From positions 1-64,000 of the forward strand of contig JAFDYI010000012.1 of assembly GCA_018267475.1 (NCBI GenBank): a stretch of 64,000 nt of DNA, in the 5' to 3' direction. A model generated the notes under the pieces. It was given only the letters and a program-made list of their open reading frames with translations. It was not told the origin of the DNA and ran no database searches. The position numbers and the translations under genes are program-made. This document shows positions 57,501-64,000 of the stretch, in pieces (positions within the stretch are counted from its first letter, which is position 1; every line of letters starts with the position of its first letter). The DNA comes from Bacteroidota bacterium. Its GTDB lineage: Bacteria; Bacteroidota; Bacteroidia; B-17B0; Aurantibacillaceae.

Positions 57501-59704
57501 GCTATGTATCCTATAGAGCCTTTATCGTTGGCGGCCAGCACCCACTCTTCGCTGTTGGTTAGTTGATCCACACTAAAAATATCGCCGGTAAAACAGGAGT
57601 TGGCAATAATAAAAGGAATGCGCGGCGGGTTGTTGTAAGCGGTAGGCGCATCAATATTTTGGTCGAAACCGGTAGGCGAGCCGTGCCCAAAAAAAGTCAT
57701 GAGCGATACTCCTTGATTGATGAGCATTTTTACCGAATCGTCGGTGTTGGTACTTATGGGAGCCGATGATGTTTTATAGAAGCTATATACGTTGCCGCCA
57801 ATGGCCGGTTGCTGGTAAATATATTTGAGGTTGCTCATGTAAGAAGCAAAAGTACTTTGGTCGGCTGGGTTGGCGCCTCCTATAAAATGTATGGCTTGTT
57901 TTCTCCATAACGAGTCGTTTGGTTGTGCTGCATACACTTGTGCTTTACTAAGGTAGTTTAGCACATCTTGATCGCTTTGTGCAGCCAAGCGCCCGGTAGG
58001 TATGGCCGGCATAGGAAAAATAAGAGAGCCCGGCAAGCCTACGGTAAATAAGGCATCGTTAGAGGGGTTGCCCCAGGAGGGCACCATACATTTAGCAAAT
58101 ACTTTTGGAGGAGGCACCACAAAACCGGTTACGTGAGGCATGGCTTCTATGGCGTGCACCCCTTTACCCATTAAAAATAAATTGGAAGGGGGGCGTATGG
58201 AGGTAGATAAAGCATTATTGATTAAATAGCCGCAGAAATTTTTTATGGCAATGGGGTTTAGCTCTACACCATAGGCAAATTGGTCGTACAAATCCATAAT
58301 GCTGGCGGTAAGCACGTTGTAGTTGCCTCCGTTCATACCACTTTTGCGCCACAAAGCATATTGCGAAACGCCTACCGAGGGGGCATTGATAAGGGTAGGA
58401 TGCGAGATGATAACAAAAGCCGAATCTAAATTGCCTTGGGTAAGATAATCTACAAACAAGCCCGTACCGTTTACGGCACTAAGAGGCAATAAGGTGCTGG
58501 TAGGCACTTGAGCCAACGAACTTAAATAACAAAAATTAGTGCTGCCGCTGTTGGCTACTAGGATATTAAAAGAAGATCCGTTTACAAAAGAGATGCGGTG
58601 ATTGTTGTTATCAATAAAGACAGAGCTTGTGCTTTGATTATTAAAATTGTTGATAGTTAATTTAGAATGACTTTGCGTGAGGTCATCGGGCAGATATAGT
58701 TTTTCGCTGGTTTGCCCCAGCATGTTAAAGGTTTGCGGGTAGTCCACTTTTATGTAATTTACATTTACATAGTCGGGGGTTGAGGTAAGTGAGTTCGGAA
58801 GCAGGTTTACGCTAATGGTAGAGTTGCCCCCGGAATTGAAGCTGCTTGCATTTAGCGGGAAATGATACAGTGCGTTGTTGTATGCATCTAAAGAATAACT
58901 GCCTAAGGTTTGCATGCTGCTGTTGCCTTGGTAACCAATGCTTAGGGTATGGTCGGGCGAAACGCCCGCTATGTCGTTGGCGCCGGATAAACAGATGGTA
59001 GCGTTGGGAGTGTAAGCGCCGCCCGGGTAAGCCCATTGCGTATTAAAATTAAATAGAAACGAATTGCTGAAACCCGATGGGTTTCCGGGTTGCGAAAGGT
59101 AAGCGCTAAGCCAGCCTTCGCCGGTTAGGTAGCGCGGGTCGTTTTGGTTTACTACGTTGTAAGGTCCGGTTACAAAATCGTAGTAGGGCGAAAAAACTTC
59201 TTTTATATAATAGGGAGAGGGGTTATAGGCAGTATAGTTTGTGTCGGGGTTTAGGCTAAGGCGTTTGTTTACTGCAAGGGTGCTATCGTAGGTAAAAAAC
59301 ACGACCGAGGTATCGTTTGTAATGCTGTAAAAAGGATTGGTAATGAAAGGAGCGTTTGGGGTAAGGTAATACAGTGAGGAATCATCTTCTCCGTTGTTTT
59401 TGGTAGCATAAAACAAAACAAAATCATTGGTGTTAAGCACTCCGTCGGCTTCGCCTTGTATGTAAGGGTATAACTCTTTCCCTTTTTGAAACATACGAAT
59501 ATACATAGGGTTTAGCAGCGGTATGCCTGCTTTAGCTAAAGCGTTAGAGTCTAGCTTATATATGCCATCGTTGGCAATTTTTACTTTATAGTATTTTAGG
59601 TTGTAATTTATCCAGGTGTTATTATAGTTGCTTGTCTGCGAAAAACTACCCAGACACAGCAGGAAGAAAAACGATAAAAAATAAATACGTTTAATGACTT
59701 GCAT
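54506..59704 (-). CDS. porU2: Type IX secretion system sortase-like protein, PorU2
   Basis: This 1732-residue protein has a signal peptide (1-22) and a beta-rich N-terminal region. Its gingipain (peptidase C25) domain around residues 430-800 keeps the catalytic His674 (FFGHGSPTGFD) and Cys704 (IANSCFTGDIF). Long Ig-like regions follow, and a C-terminal FlgD-like or sorting-type domain (NYPNPFSTSTKFVFTLTG ... LANGVYFYRV). Length and layout fit the PorU2 group, larger than PorU, which cuts sorting tails from type IX cargo at the outer membrane. It starts 14 bp inside the end of porV, so the two are coupled. Confidence 0.85.
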   Translation of the reverse strand: MQVIKRIYFLSFFFLLCLGSFSQTSNYNNTWINYNLKYYKVKIANDGIYKLDSNALAKAGIPLLNPMYIRMFQKGKELYPYIQGEADGVLNTNDFVLFYATKNNGEDDSSLYYLTPNAPFITNPFYSITNDTSVVFFTYDSTLAVNKRLSLNPDTNYTAYNPSPYYIKEVFSPYYDFVTGPYNVVNQNDPRYLTGEGWLSAYLSQPGNPSGFSNSFLFNFNTQWAYPGGAYTPNATICLSGANDIAGVSPDHTLSIGYQGNSSMQTLGSYSLDAYNNALYHFPLNASSFNSGGNSTISVNLLPNSLTSTPDYVNVNYIKVDYPQTFNMLGQTSEKLYLPDDLTQSHSKLTINNFNNQSTSSVFIDNNNHRISFVNGSSFNILVANSGSTNFCYLSSLAQVPTSTLLPLSAVNGTGLFVDYLTQGNLDSAFVIISHPTLINAPSVGVSQYALWRKSGMNGGNYNVLTASIMDLYDQFAYGVELNPIAIKNFCGYLINNALSTSIRPPSNLFLMGKGVHAIEAMPHVTGFVVPPPKVFAKCMVPSWGNPSNDALFTVGLPGSLIFPMPAIPTGRLAAQSDQDVLNYLSKAQVYAAQPNDSLWRKQAIHFIGGANPADQSTFASYMSNLKYIYQQPAIGGNVYSFYKTSSAPISTNTDDSVKMLINQGVSLMTFFGHGSPTGFDQNIDAPTAYNNPPRIPFIIANSCFTGDIFSVDQLTNSEEWVLAANDKGSIGYIATTAEGVAMQLFVYTSELYKQFTYKNYGMPYGYCMQQAIKNVMGGIIDSTLQVDICMEMTLHGDPATKANTAPKPDYAINNAGLIFDTKTYPTDSIGLSIVMTNLAKAVTGVYNVKVMRVFPNGDTTIVYKIVPAPYYKDTLHFFMYENYTKAVGINNFFVTINYMPTVLTELNNNYANNSIGPISLFIRGSDIEPVYPYQFEIVPNIQKVTLKASTADAFAPLTTYVFQMDTSAQFNSSVLTTTLVSSVGGLVTAANLNLLNKDSVVYYWRVAKDTSTNLNWKQSSFQVLTGKYGWGQAHFFQFDHDGYQYVQRDSLHRKYNFVNDVNTIQVKTAIYPGDPVPPGWHSWYETQFFLNNIQEHVWSCGVDGWTIGIFNPVSGDLVYGDSSHSVGTNLWLGTNGNCICDNYNSRNVYDFGTMNQCQYSWGGPAAPDWRPNLANLLDTLKPGTPVIAYTVKASYSTMYQTYPVNPILASAFHSIGSTQIDNLQDSTSLIVFGKKGMSPGQAHEVISTTKAQQIILTDTLVTHFNTGYIASPLIGPAQKTDTAWKSLHWHYHSLDADPTKDSIVIQLIGVDSNGIKTTLANFTHDSLDVLDLGHYASGKKYPYLQLIAYEADNTYHTPPQLTRWQVIFDPVPECALYPAAGYSVVSNNLNEGNNLLLRMPIKNISDFPFKDSLLVTYYIVDANRNTHPLPYKMKRRPFLPDSTIIDTITVSTMGYAGANYFGIDVNPPGKPKYQLEQYHFNNIAQIPFTVVKDNINPILDVTFDGTHILNGDIVSAKPDILISLKDENKFLALNDTSDFMLYVTSANSSTQQRIYFNNPQVQFTPAVLPNNSCKINYKPNFVQDGVYTLNVQATDRSGNFSGQFSYKIQFEIINKPMITEVLNYPNPFSTSTKFVFTLTGTEVPDGLLIQIMTITGKVVKEITREELGYLHIGRNITEYAWDGKDEYGGKLANGVYFYRVTTRLNGNALDHMNTSADEYFKKGIGKMVIMR

Positions 59705-60809
59705 TGGTATTTAGCTTAGGTAGTTTTAAGTGATTGATATCAATACTCAAAGAAAACACATTACTATACGTGCCTACAGCATTTTGTCCGCCGCCAAAAT
59801 TGGTAAAGGCATAATCAATCTGAATAATTTTATATCGAATGCCTACGCCAATACTGGGAGATACTACGGTGTGGTTGGCTCCGGTAATATCAACTACTTG
59901 TTGTATGTTGTTGAGGCCGGCGCGTATATATACAATACGTTGATAGCACACCTCTAATCCAAAAAGAGGGTCTATGCTAAAGGCATTGGTTTTTATAGCT
60001 ACGTTACGCTTTCCGTCAAAGGTGGTTACTAAGTTTATTTCGGGCATTACGTTTATGCGGTTTTTCCAAAAGCTAAAGGTGCGTGATACGCCCAGCACTA
60101 AGCGCGGCACCGTTATCTCGGTAGAGCTGGAGGGTATTTGGTTTCCGGTGGCGGCCAGTACGTTTTTTTGGTCGTCGGTAAGGGTGTAGGTGTAAGCATT
60201 AAAGGTTCCGGTAATGTCGCGTCCTACGGCTGCGAACTTCCATTTTTTGTACGAGTACGAAGCCCCTACATCAAAACCAAAACCCCAAGAGCCCCCAAAG
60301 GGGCCTAATTTATTACGAATAATTTTTGCGGTAAAGCCTAAATCAACGCCTTTTAGTTTAGGCATTTTGCGTGCGTAGGATAAAAGTGCGGCAAAGTTGG
60401 TAACGGCAAAGGTGCTTATTTGGTTGTAGTTTACGTTGCCGTTGGGGTCAATTAAGTTTAGCGTGTTGGCTATATTATCGGTGCCAAAGCGAATCACGCT
60501 GGCGGCCACTACGCTGTTGCTGTCTATACGGGCAGCTAAAGCGCCATAATCGTACTTAGAGATGCCGGCATAATATTCGGCGTGCATCAATCCTACTTGA
60601 AATTTAGATTGTATGCTTAATAAATTAGCGGGGTTAAAGTACCCTGCGGTAACGTTGTTGCTGCTTACTGCATTGGCACCTCCCATAGCTAATGCTCGGG
60701 CGCTTACGCCTATTCCTAAAAATTCGTTGCTGTATTTAGCTACTTGCGCAAAAGCGGCGGAGCTAAAAAACAAAGCGCCCCATAAAAAAATCTTCTTGTG
60801 AAAAAACAT
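59691..60809 (-). CDS. porV: PorV/PorQ family outer-membrane protein
   Basis: The 372-residue protein has a signal peptide (about 1-21) and a FadL-like 14-strand beta-barrel. Features include FLGIGVSARALAMGGANAVSS at the mature start and repeated aromatic strands to the C-terminus. In the type IX system PorV forms the outer-membrane shuttle that carries folded cargo to the PorU sortase. Here it is directly followed by porU2 with a 14-bp overlap, consistent with PorV. The family also includes PorQ-like paralogues, so the exact member is not certain. Confidence 0.86.
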   Translation of the reverse strand: MFFHKKIFLWGALFFSSAAFAQVAKYSNEFLGIGVSARALAMGGANAVSSNNVTAGYFNPANLLSIQSKFQVGLMHAEYYAGISKYDYGALAARIDSNSVVAASVIRFGTDNIANTLNLIDPNGNVNYNQISTFAVTNFAALLSYARKMPKLKGVDLGFTAKIIRNKLGPFGGSWGFGFDVGASYSYKKWKFAAVGRDITGTFNAYTYTLTDDQKNVLAATGNQIPSSSTEITVPRLVLGVSRTFSFWKNRINVMPEINLVTTFDGKRNVAIKTNAFSIDPLFGLEVCYQRIVYIRAGLNNIQQVVDITGANHTVVSPSIGVGIRYKIIQIDYAFTNFGGGQNAVGTYSNVFSLSIDINHLKLPKLNTNASH

Positions 60810-60858
60810 CAGGTAAAAATACTATTTTTTTAGTACGAAAAAAACTTGTTTTTATTGC

Positions 60859-60948
60859 GTATAGGCTGTTTAAAAACCGTAGATTCAGCGAAAAATGCGC
60901 AATATTTGTTTTTTTGTTGCTTATTGCTTTTTTTTGACGTGCCTATAC
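60859..60948. repeat. 8-bp inverted repeat between porV and the glycosidase gene
   Basis: GTATAGGC (60859-60866) and GCCTATAC (60941-60948) form an inverted repeat across the divergent intergenic region. The copies may be sites for one regulator acting on both genes, or chance. I see no clear -7 box on either side. Confidence 0.3.
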
Positions 60949-61002
60949 AAAAAGAAATAAAAAAGCTCTTATCGCTGTATCTATAGTAAAAGCAATATAG
61001 AA

Positions 61003-61737
61003 GTGAAACAAAAAATAAAAAAGATATTCTACTGCTTACTTACCGTAGGATTGCTTGCCTTTAACGCCGATCAAAATCCCGATAGGGAGCCCATTTTGTT
61101 TTATATGGTTGATACTAGAGTGCAAGACCTGCAATTGTATTGGAAAAACGATCAAGGCCTGCTTTTTAAAAGCATCAAAAATGTAAAAGAATATGTGGAG
61201 AGTAAAAACGAGATATTACTTTTTGCCATGAATGGCGGCATGTTTATGGAGGATAATCGTCCACTAGGACTTTTTATTGAAAAAGGAACTGTTTTAAAAC
61301 GCCTAAATAACTCGTCGGGCGGCGGAAATTTTTACCTAAAACCCAATGGCGTTTTTTATATAACCGCCGAAAACGCTCCTTTTGTTTGTAAAACAGCCGA
61401 TTTTAAAAATAACGGGAAAATTAAATACGCTACTCAGTCGGGGCCGATGCTTGTTACGGATGGGCACATTCATTCTGCGTTTAAAAAAGGATCCACAAAT
61501 TTAAACATCAGAAACGGTGTTGGTATTTTGCCCAATAATAAAGTAGTGTTTGCTATGTCAAAAACAGCCATTAATTTTTATGATTTTGCTTTGTATTTTC
61601 AGAATTTAGGCTGTAAAAACGCACTATATCTTGATGGCGCGATTTCAAAAATGTATTTGCCGGAGAAAGAATGGATACAAACCGATGGAGATTTTGGAGT
61701 ACTAATAGGTGTAACGGAAGAAAGAAAAAATAAATAG
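61003..61737 (+). CDS. Phosphodiester glycosidase (NAGPA) family protein, exported
   Basis: The 244-residue protein has a signal segment (about 8-20) and the phosphodiester glycosidase (NAGPA, PF09992) signatures AMNGGMF, GGGNFYLKPNG, ATQSGPMLV and NALYLDGAISKMY. Family members remove GlcNAc from phosphodiesters, such as capping groups. The substrate here is unknown, perhaps cell-envelope phosphoglycans. Translation starts at GTG (61003). It is divergent from porV and converges on the Crp/Fnr gene with a 54-bp gap. Confidence 0.85.
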   Translation: MKQKIKKIFYCLLTVGLLAFNADQNPDREPILFYMVDTRVQDLQLYWKNDQGLLFKSIKNVKEYVESKNEILLFAMNGGMFMEDNRPLGLFIEKGTVLKRLNNSSGGGNFYLKPNGVFYITAENAPFVCKTADFKNNGKIKYATQSGPMLVTDGHIHSAFKKGSTNLNIRNGVGILPNNKVVFAMSKTAINFYDFALYFQNLGCKNALYLDGAISKMYLPEKEWIQTDGDFGVLIGVTEERKNK

Positions 61738-61791
61738 TGTATTTTTTTGAAGACGTTACGCCAAACATTCATAAAACAAAGCACAAGAAAT

Positions 61792-62391
61792 TTAAGTATG
61801 GCTTGTTTTTTTACGAATACGGCTTAGCGTTTCGGCACTTAAACCCAAATATGATGCGATATAATGTTGAGGTACTCGTTGAAATAATTTGGGTTTTATA
61901 CGTAGCAGATCTAAATACCGCTCTTCTCCGGTTTTAGCTTGCATATCCACAATTTGCTGTTGCATTAAGGAAGCCCATTTTTGATACCCGTATAAATGCC
62001 CTTCGGCCCACCAAGGAAATTGAATAAATGCTTTTTCCCAATTATTTGCGTTAATAGTAAGCAATTCGCATTTTTCTATGGCTTGAAAAGTATAATTAGA
62101 AGCCGTTTTGTTTCTTATAGCCGGCAGGTCGCCAATAAAATGCCTTTCTTCAGCAAAATACACAATAGATTCTTTACCCTTTTTGTCTGTGCTATATTGT
62201 CGTAAACAACCTTTTAAAACGAAGATAGAAAATTTAGGGGTTTCACCCGCTCTTAAAATAAGTTCGTTTTTACTAAATGTTTTAAATTCCCACAATGCAA
62301 GAAATGGTTTAAACTGCCCTTCGGGTATAGTCGCCCTTTTTTGAAGTTCTTCCAAAAATAAAGCGCTATCATATTCGTTGATGTTTTCCAT
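61792..62391 (-). CDS. Crp/Fnr family transcription regulator
   Basis: The 199-residue protein has an N-terminal cyclic-nucleotide-binding-like beta-barrel (FKPFLALWEFKTFSKNELIL, SIFVLKGCLRQY) and a C-terminal helix-turn-helix with VPQHYIASYLGLSAETLSR, where the recognition helix is SAETLSRIRKK. It has no Fnr-type Cys cluster, so it senses something other than an iron-sulfur cluster. It has a -7 box at 62443-62450, overlapping a second CAAATG. The regulated genes are unknown. Confidence 0.88.
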   Translation of the reverse strand: MENINEYDSALFLEELQKRATIPEGQFKPFLALWEFKTFSKNELILRAGETPKFSIFVLKGCLRQYSTDKKGKESIVYFAEERHFIGDLPAIRNKTASNYTFQAIEKCELLTINANNWEKAFIQFPWWAEGHLYGYQKWASLMQQQIVDMQAKTGEERYLDLLRIKPKLFQRVPQHYIASYLGLSAETLSRIRKKTSHT

Positions 62392-62442
62392 TTATAGGTA
62401 TGGTATGTTGAGCTTCAACACTCGATAGTAAAAAGGCTATGT

Positions 62443-62450
62443 CAAATGTA
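62443..62450 (-). promoter_or_regulatory. -7 promoter box of the Crp/Fnr gene
   Basis: On the minus strand this reads TACATTTG, an exact TAnnTTTG match, 51 bp before the start. A small hairpin, ACCGG (62482-62486) with CCGGT (62494-62498), lies upstream and has no T-run. Confidence 0.45.
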
Positions 62451-62587
62451 CAAATGTTTTTTTAGAAAACAGATTCGCTTAACCGGTGCCAAGCCGGTGT
62501 TATAGAGCGCATTATAGTTATCTCATCTGGATGGTTAATGCCTTTTTGGGGACAATGCTCTTTAATAAATAAAAGTAACGGTGGGTA

Positions 62588-63118
62588 TTAAGATTCTTTT
62601 CCGGTAGTTATTTTTTCTTGTGCTTTTTTACAAGCGTCCAGCATTTTTTGGGTTGCCTGTTCAGAAAAAGGTTCGCCTTTAATATCTTCAAACACATACG
62701 TGCGGTTGCCTACGTGCATAATTTGGTAAAAATGAAACTCAGACATATCTGCAATACCCGACTGCCACATTAAGGTGGTGCTATCATTGGTAAAGTATTT
62801 TTTTAGTTTATTTACATCGTCTGCTTCAATATCGGCTTTGCGTTGTTTTATATCTCCGTTGCTTTCTATTACAGATACTTGAAAATCTTTTCCTACTTTA
62901 ATCAGGTATTCTCCGCTTGATTGCATAGCGGTATCTAGTACGCCTACGGTAGAGTCGGGTATAAGCGCATATATATTCATACCTGTTTTACTCATATCAA
63001 AGTAGTACATGCCTTGCGGCGCGGTAAGATCTTGTTCTTTTTTTTCTTTTTTTGTTCCGCACGACACAATGCTCGCGGCAATTACTAAGGATAATGTAGT
63101 TTTTAAAACCGTATTCAT
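62588..63118 (-). CDS. Small exported lipoprotein, unknown function
   Basis: From the Met at 63118 the 176-residue protein has a clean lipoprotein signal (Cys20 in ASIVSCGTKK). An upstream in-frame Met at 63130 would add only four residues. The mature protein is polar, with a mixed alpha/beta region and the segments MYYFDMSKTGM and QIMHVGNRTYVFED, and a C-terminal Lys/Gln-rich helix. I do not recognise the family. It has an exact -7 box at 63144-63151 and stands alone. Confidence 0.7.
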   Translation of the reverse strand: MNTVLKTTLSLVIAASIVSCGTKKEKKEQDLTAPQGMYYFDMSKTGMNIYALIPDSTVGVLDTAMQSSGEYLIKVGKDFQVSVIESNGDIKQRKADIEADDVNKLKKYFTNDSTTLMWQSGIADMSEFHFYQIMHVGNRTYVFEDIKGEPFSEQATQKMLDACKKAQEKITTGKES

Positions 63119-63143
63119 AATACAAATCATTAAGGTGATAGGG

Positions 63144-63151
63144 CAAATGTA
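63144..63151 (-). promoter_or_regulatory. -7 promoter box of the small lipoprotein gene
   Basis: On the minus strand this reads TACATTTG, an exact TAnnTTTG match, 25 bp before the start at 63118. Confidence 0.5.
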
Positions 63152-63211
63152 GGAAATATTGGGGATTAAAAAAGGGGTTTCGTCGAAAAAGTTACCGAAG
63201 GCGCGTAAATT

Positions 63212-63240
63212 AAAAAGCCCCGCTTGGCGGGGCTTTTTTT
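63212..63240. terminator. Strong bidirectional terminator
   Basis: GCCCCGC (63217-63223) pairs with GCGGGGC (63227-63233) around the loop TTG, flanked by an A-run on the left and a T-run on the right. It directly follows the stop codon of the 37-aa lysine-rich gene on the minus strand. Confidence 0.9.
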
Positions 63241-63354
63241 TTACTTCTTTTTAGAAGCTTTCTTTGCAGATTTTTTTGCTACTTTTTTAGTTGCTTTTTT
63301 AGCAACTTTTTTAGTGGCTTTTTTTACTGCTTTTTTTGCTGCTTTCTTTGCCAT
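63241..63354 (-). CDS. Lysine-rich histone H1-like small protein, 37 aa
   Basis: This frame encodes 37 residues, 19 of them Lys, in a regular four-residue pattern with KK in every unit (AAKK, AVKK, ATKK, VAKK, and so on) and only Ala, Val, Thr and Ser between. It ends at a strong terminator just after the stop. The composition matches the C-terminal tail of histone H1 and short bacterial H1-like proteins, which bind DNA through charge. It has no globular domain. Codons vary (AAA/AAG; GCA/GCT/GCC), as expected if the peptide and not the DNA is selected. Function is inferred from composition alone. Confidence 0.75.
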   Translation of the reverse strand: MAKKAAKKAVKKATKKVAKKATKKVAKKSAKKASKKK

Positions 63355-63765
63355 GGTTTTTGTTTTTTGAGATTTATAGTGCTAAGTAACTACTTTATTA
63401 TGGCTGAACAACATTTTCTTTTGTATTTTTTTCAACATATTTTTGTTGATATTGTTAATTACGTTTTTTATTCAAAAATAATTTCAACTGTTTTTTGTTA
63501 GTATAAAAAAATATAAATAGGCTGCACGTGCTTATTTTACAAGTGTTTCAAAGGTTTAAAAAAATAAATAAAAACAAAAATAACAGAACTGTTTTTTTGT
63601 AAATGATAATTTTAAAAACATAAAAATATTTTTTACGAAACTTATTTTTTTGAGCCGCATTGAAACAAAAGAGAATAAAAAACAACAAATCCCATTTTTT
63701 AGAACATACTCGAATCAAAAAAATAAAATGCTTTTGTGCCGCAACAAAAAAATAACTACTGAAAT
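63355..63765. other. AT-rich gene-free region
   Basis: I find no gene on either strand. The region is strongly AT-rich with A- and T-runs, and no exact -7 box is placed close to the lysine-rich gene. It contains the 8-bp palindrome GCACGTGC near 63524. Confidence 0.55.
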
Positions 63766-64000
63766 TTATGCCACACGATAGTATGGTTCAATCCCTGATG
63801 CGGAAAGATTTGTTGTGAGGTGGGTAATGAGTTTTGATGAAACAAATAAATCGTAACGAGATAAAAGTATTTCTGCCATTACGTTGCACTCATTGCCGTA
63901 ATACTTTAAATTATTTTCTGTGCTTAAATCATCAAAACAGTAATGTTTTGGTGTGTCTGCGCCGTTACTGCGATAAAAACTTTGCTTGCTGTAACGAGAA
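63766..64000 (-). CDS. DnaC-like AAA+ ATPase, 3' end only, possibly truncated
   Basis: A frame open from the window edge to a TAA at 63766-63768 encodes 77 residues. It contains FDDLSTENN (Walker B), NVMAEILLSRYDLFV and THLTTNLSAS (sensor 1), the order seen in DnaC/IstB-like helicase-loader ATPases. Family members then continue with a conserved EYYGxRVRSRMxE segment carrying the arginine sensor; here the protein stops just after PYYRVA. The gene is therefore truncated at its C-terminus, or is a pseudogene. The N-terminal part with Walker A lies beyond the window. Confidence 0.62.
   Translation of the reverse strand, partial: SRYSKQSFYRSNGADTPKHYCFDDLSTENNLKYYGNECNVMAEILLSRYDLFVSSKLITHLTTNLSASGIEPYYRVA

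Noticed and set aside
63780-63800. GGTTCAATCCC, resembling a tRNA T-loop
   Set aside because: The flanking bases do not form a T-stem, no acceptor stem or anticodon arm is found, and the stretch is coding in the DnaC-like frame on the other strand.

Overview
The window looks like chromosomal core sequence from a member of the Bacteroidota (Bacteroidetes); I cannot fix the genus. The evidence is a porV-porU2 pair of the type IX secretion system, a secreted protein with a type IX sorting tail, an AsmA protein with a lysine/alanine-rich tail, several lineage-typical small proteins, A-rich start regions with no Shine-Dalgarno sequence, and repeated matches to the Bacteroidetes -7 promoter box (TAnnTTTG). 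Base composition looks even. I see no rRNA, tRNA, CRISPR array, insertion sequence or prophage.

Layout. 1-3157: an outer-membrane porin and a PiT phosphate permease, probably a phosphate uptake route. 3154-9859 (minus): one run lipB / 133-aa protein / exonuclease / gpsA / MoeB-rhodanese, and a second run purE / methyltransferase / ZIP transporter / miaE. 9988-17753: an M16 peptidase and topoisomerase IV subunit ParE (plus), then a large AsmA protein (minus). 17754-19563: structured non-coding DNA with an antitoxin-like remnant, then an alpha-oxoamine synthase (minus). 19564-21577: lhgO and an omega-amidase, 1 bp apart, both expected to yield 2-oxoglutarate. 21581-25887 (minus): DUF805 protein, orphan response regulator, RNase Y, ZapA and a long coiled-coil protein. 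26075-29843: metallo-hydrolase, TIGR02757 protein, TPR/PP2C phosphatase. 29852-31204 (minus): sorting-tail protein and a 103-aa protein, divergent from a 2-Cys peroxiredoxin.

32060-33943: di-haem peroxidase with an extra C-terminal region and a small Cys-rich partner. 33946-36759: uvrA (minus). 36954-42648: EamA transporter, icmF (fused B12 mutase) and a lone ABC permease. 42974-45088: ferredoxin, DUF4190 lipoprotein and mazG. 45100-46833: a 23-residue-repeat protein (minus). 47189-51801: lepA, an NTR-like protein, a prohibitin-like lipoprotein and a glycosyltransferase. 51837-54488: lysC-lysA behind a possible attenuator with a 17-codon leader peptide. 54506-60809 (minus): porV-porU2. 61003 to the end: phosphodiester glycosidase, Crp/Fnr regulator, a small lipoprotein, a 37-aa lysine-rich histone-like protein and the 3' end of a DnaC-like ATPase that runs off the window.

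The most interesting points are the lysC leader, the lhgO/omega-amidase pair, the perfect palindrome before the prohibitin-like lipoprotein gene, the tiny histone-like gene, the truncated DnaC-like gene and several promoters so close to start codons that the mRNAs should be leaderless or nearly so. I see no clear defence island or other large new system.
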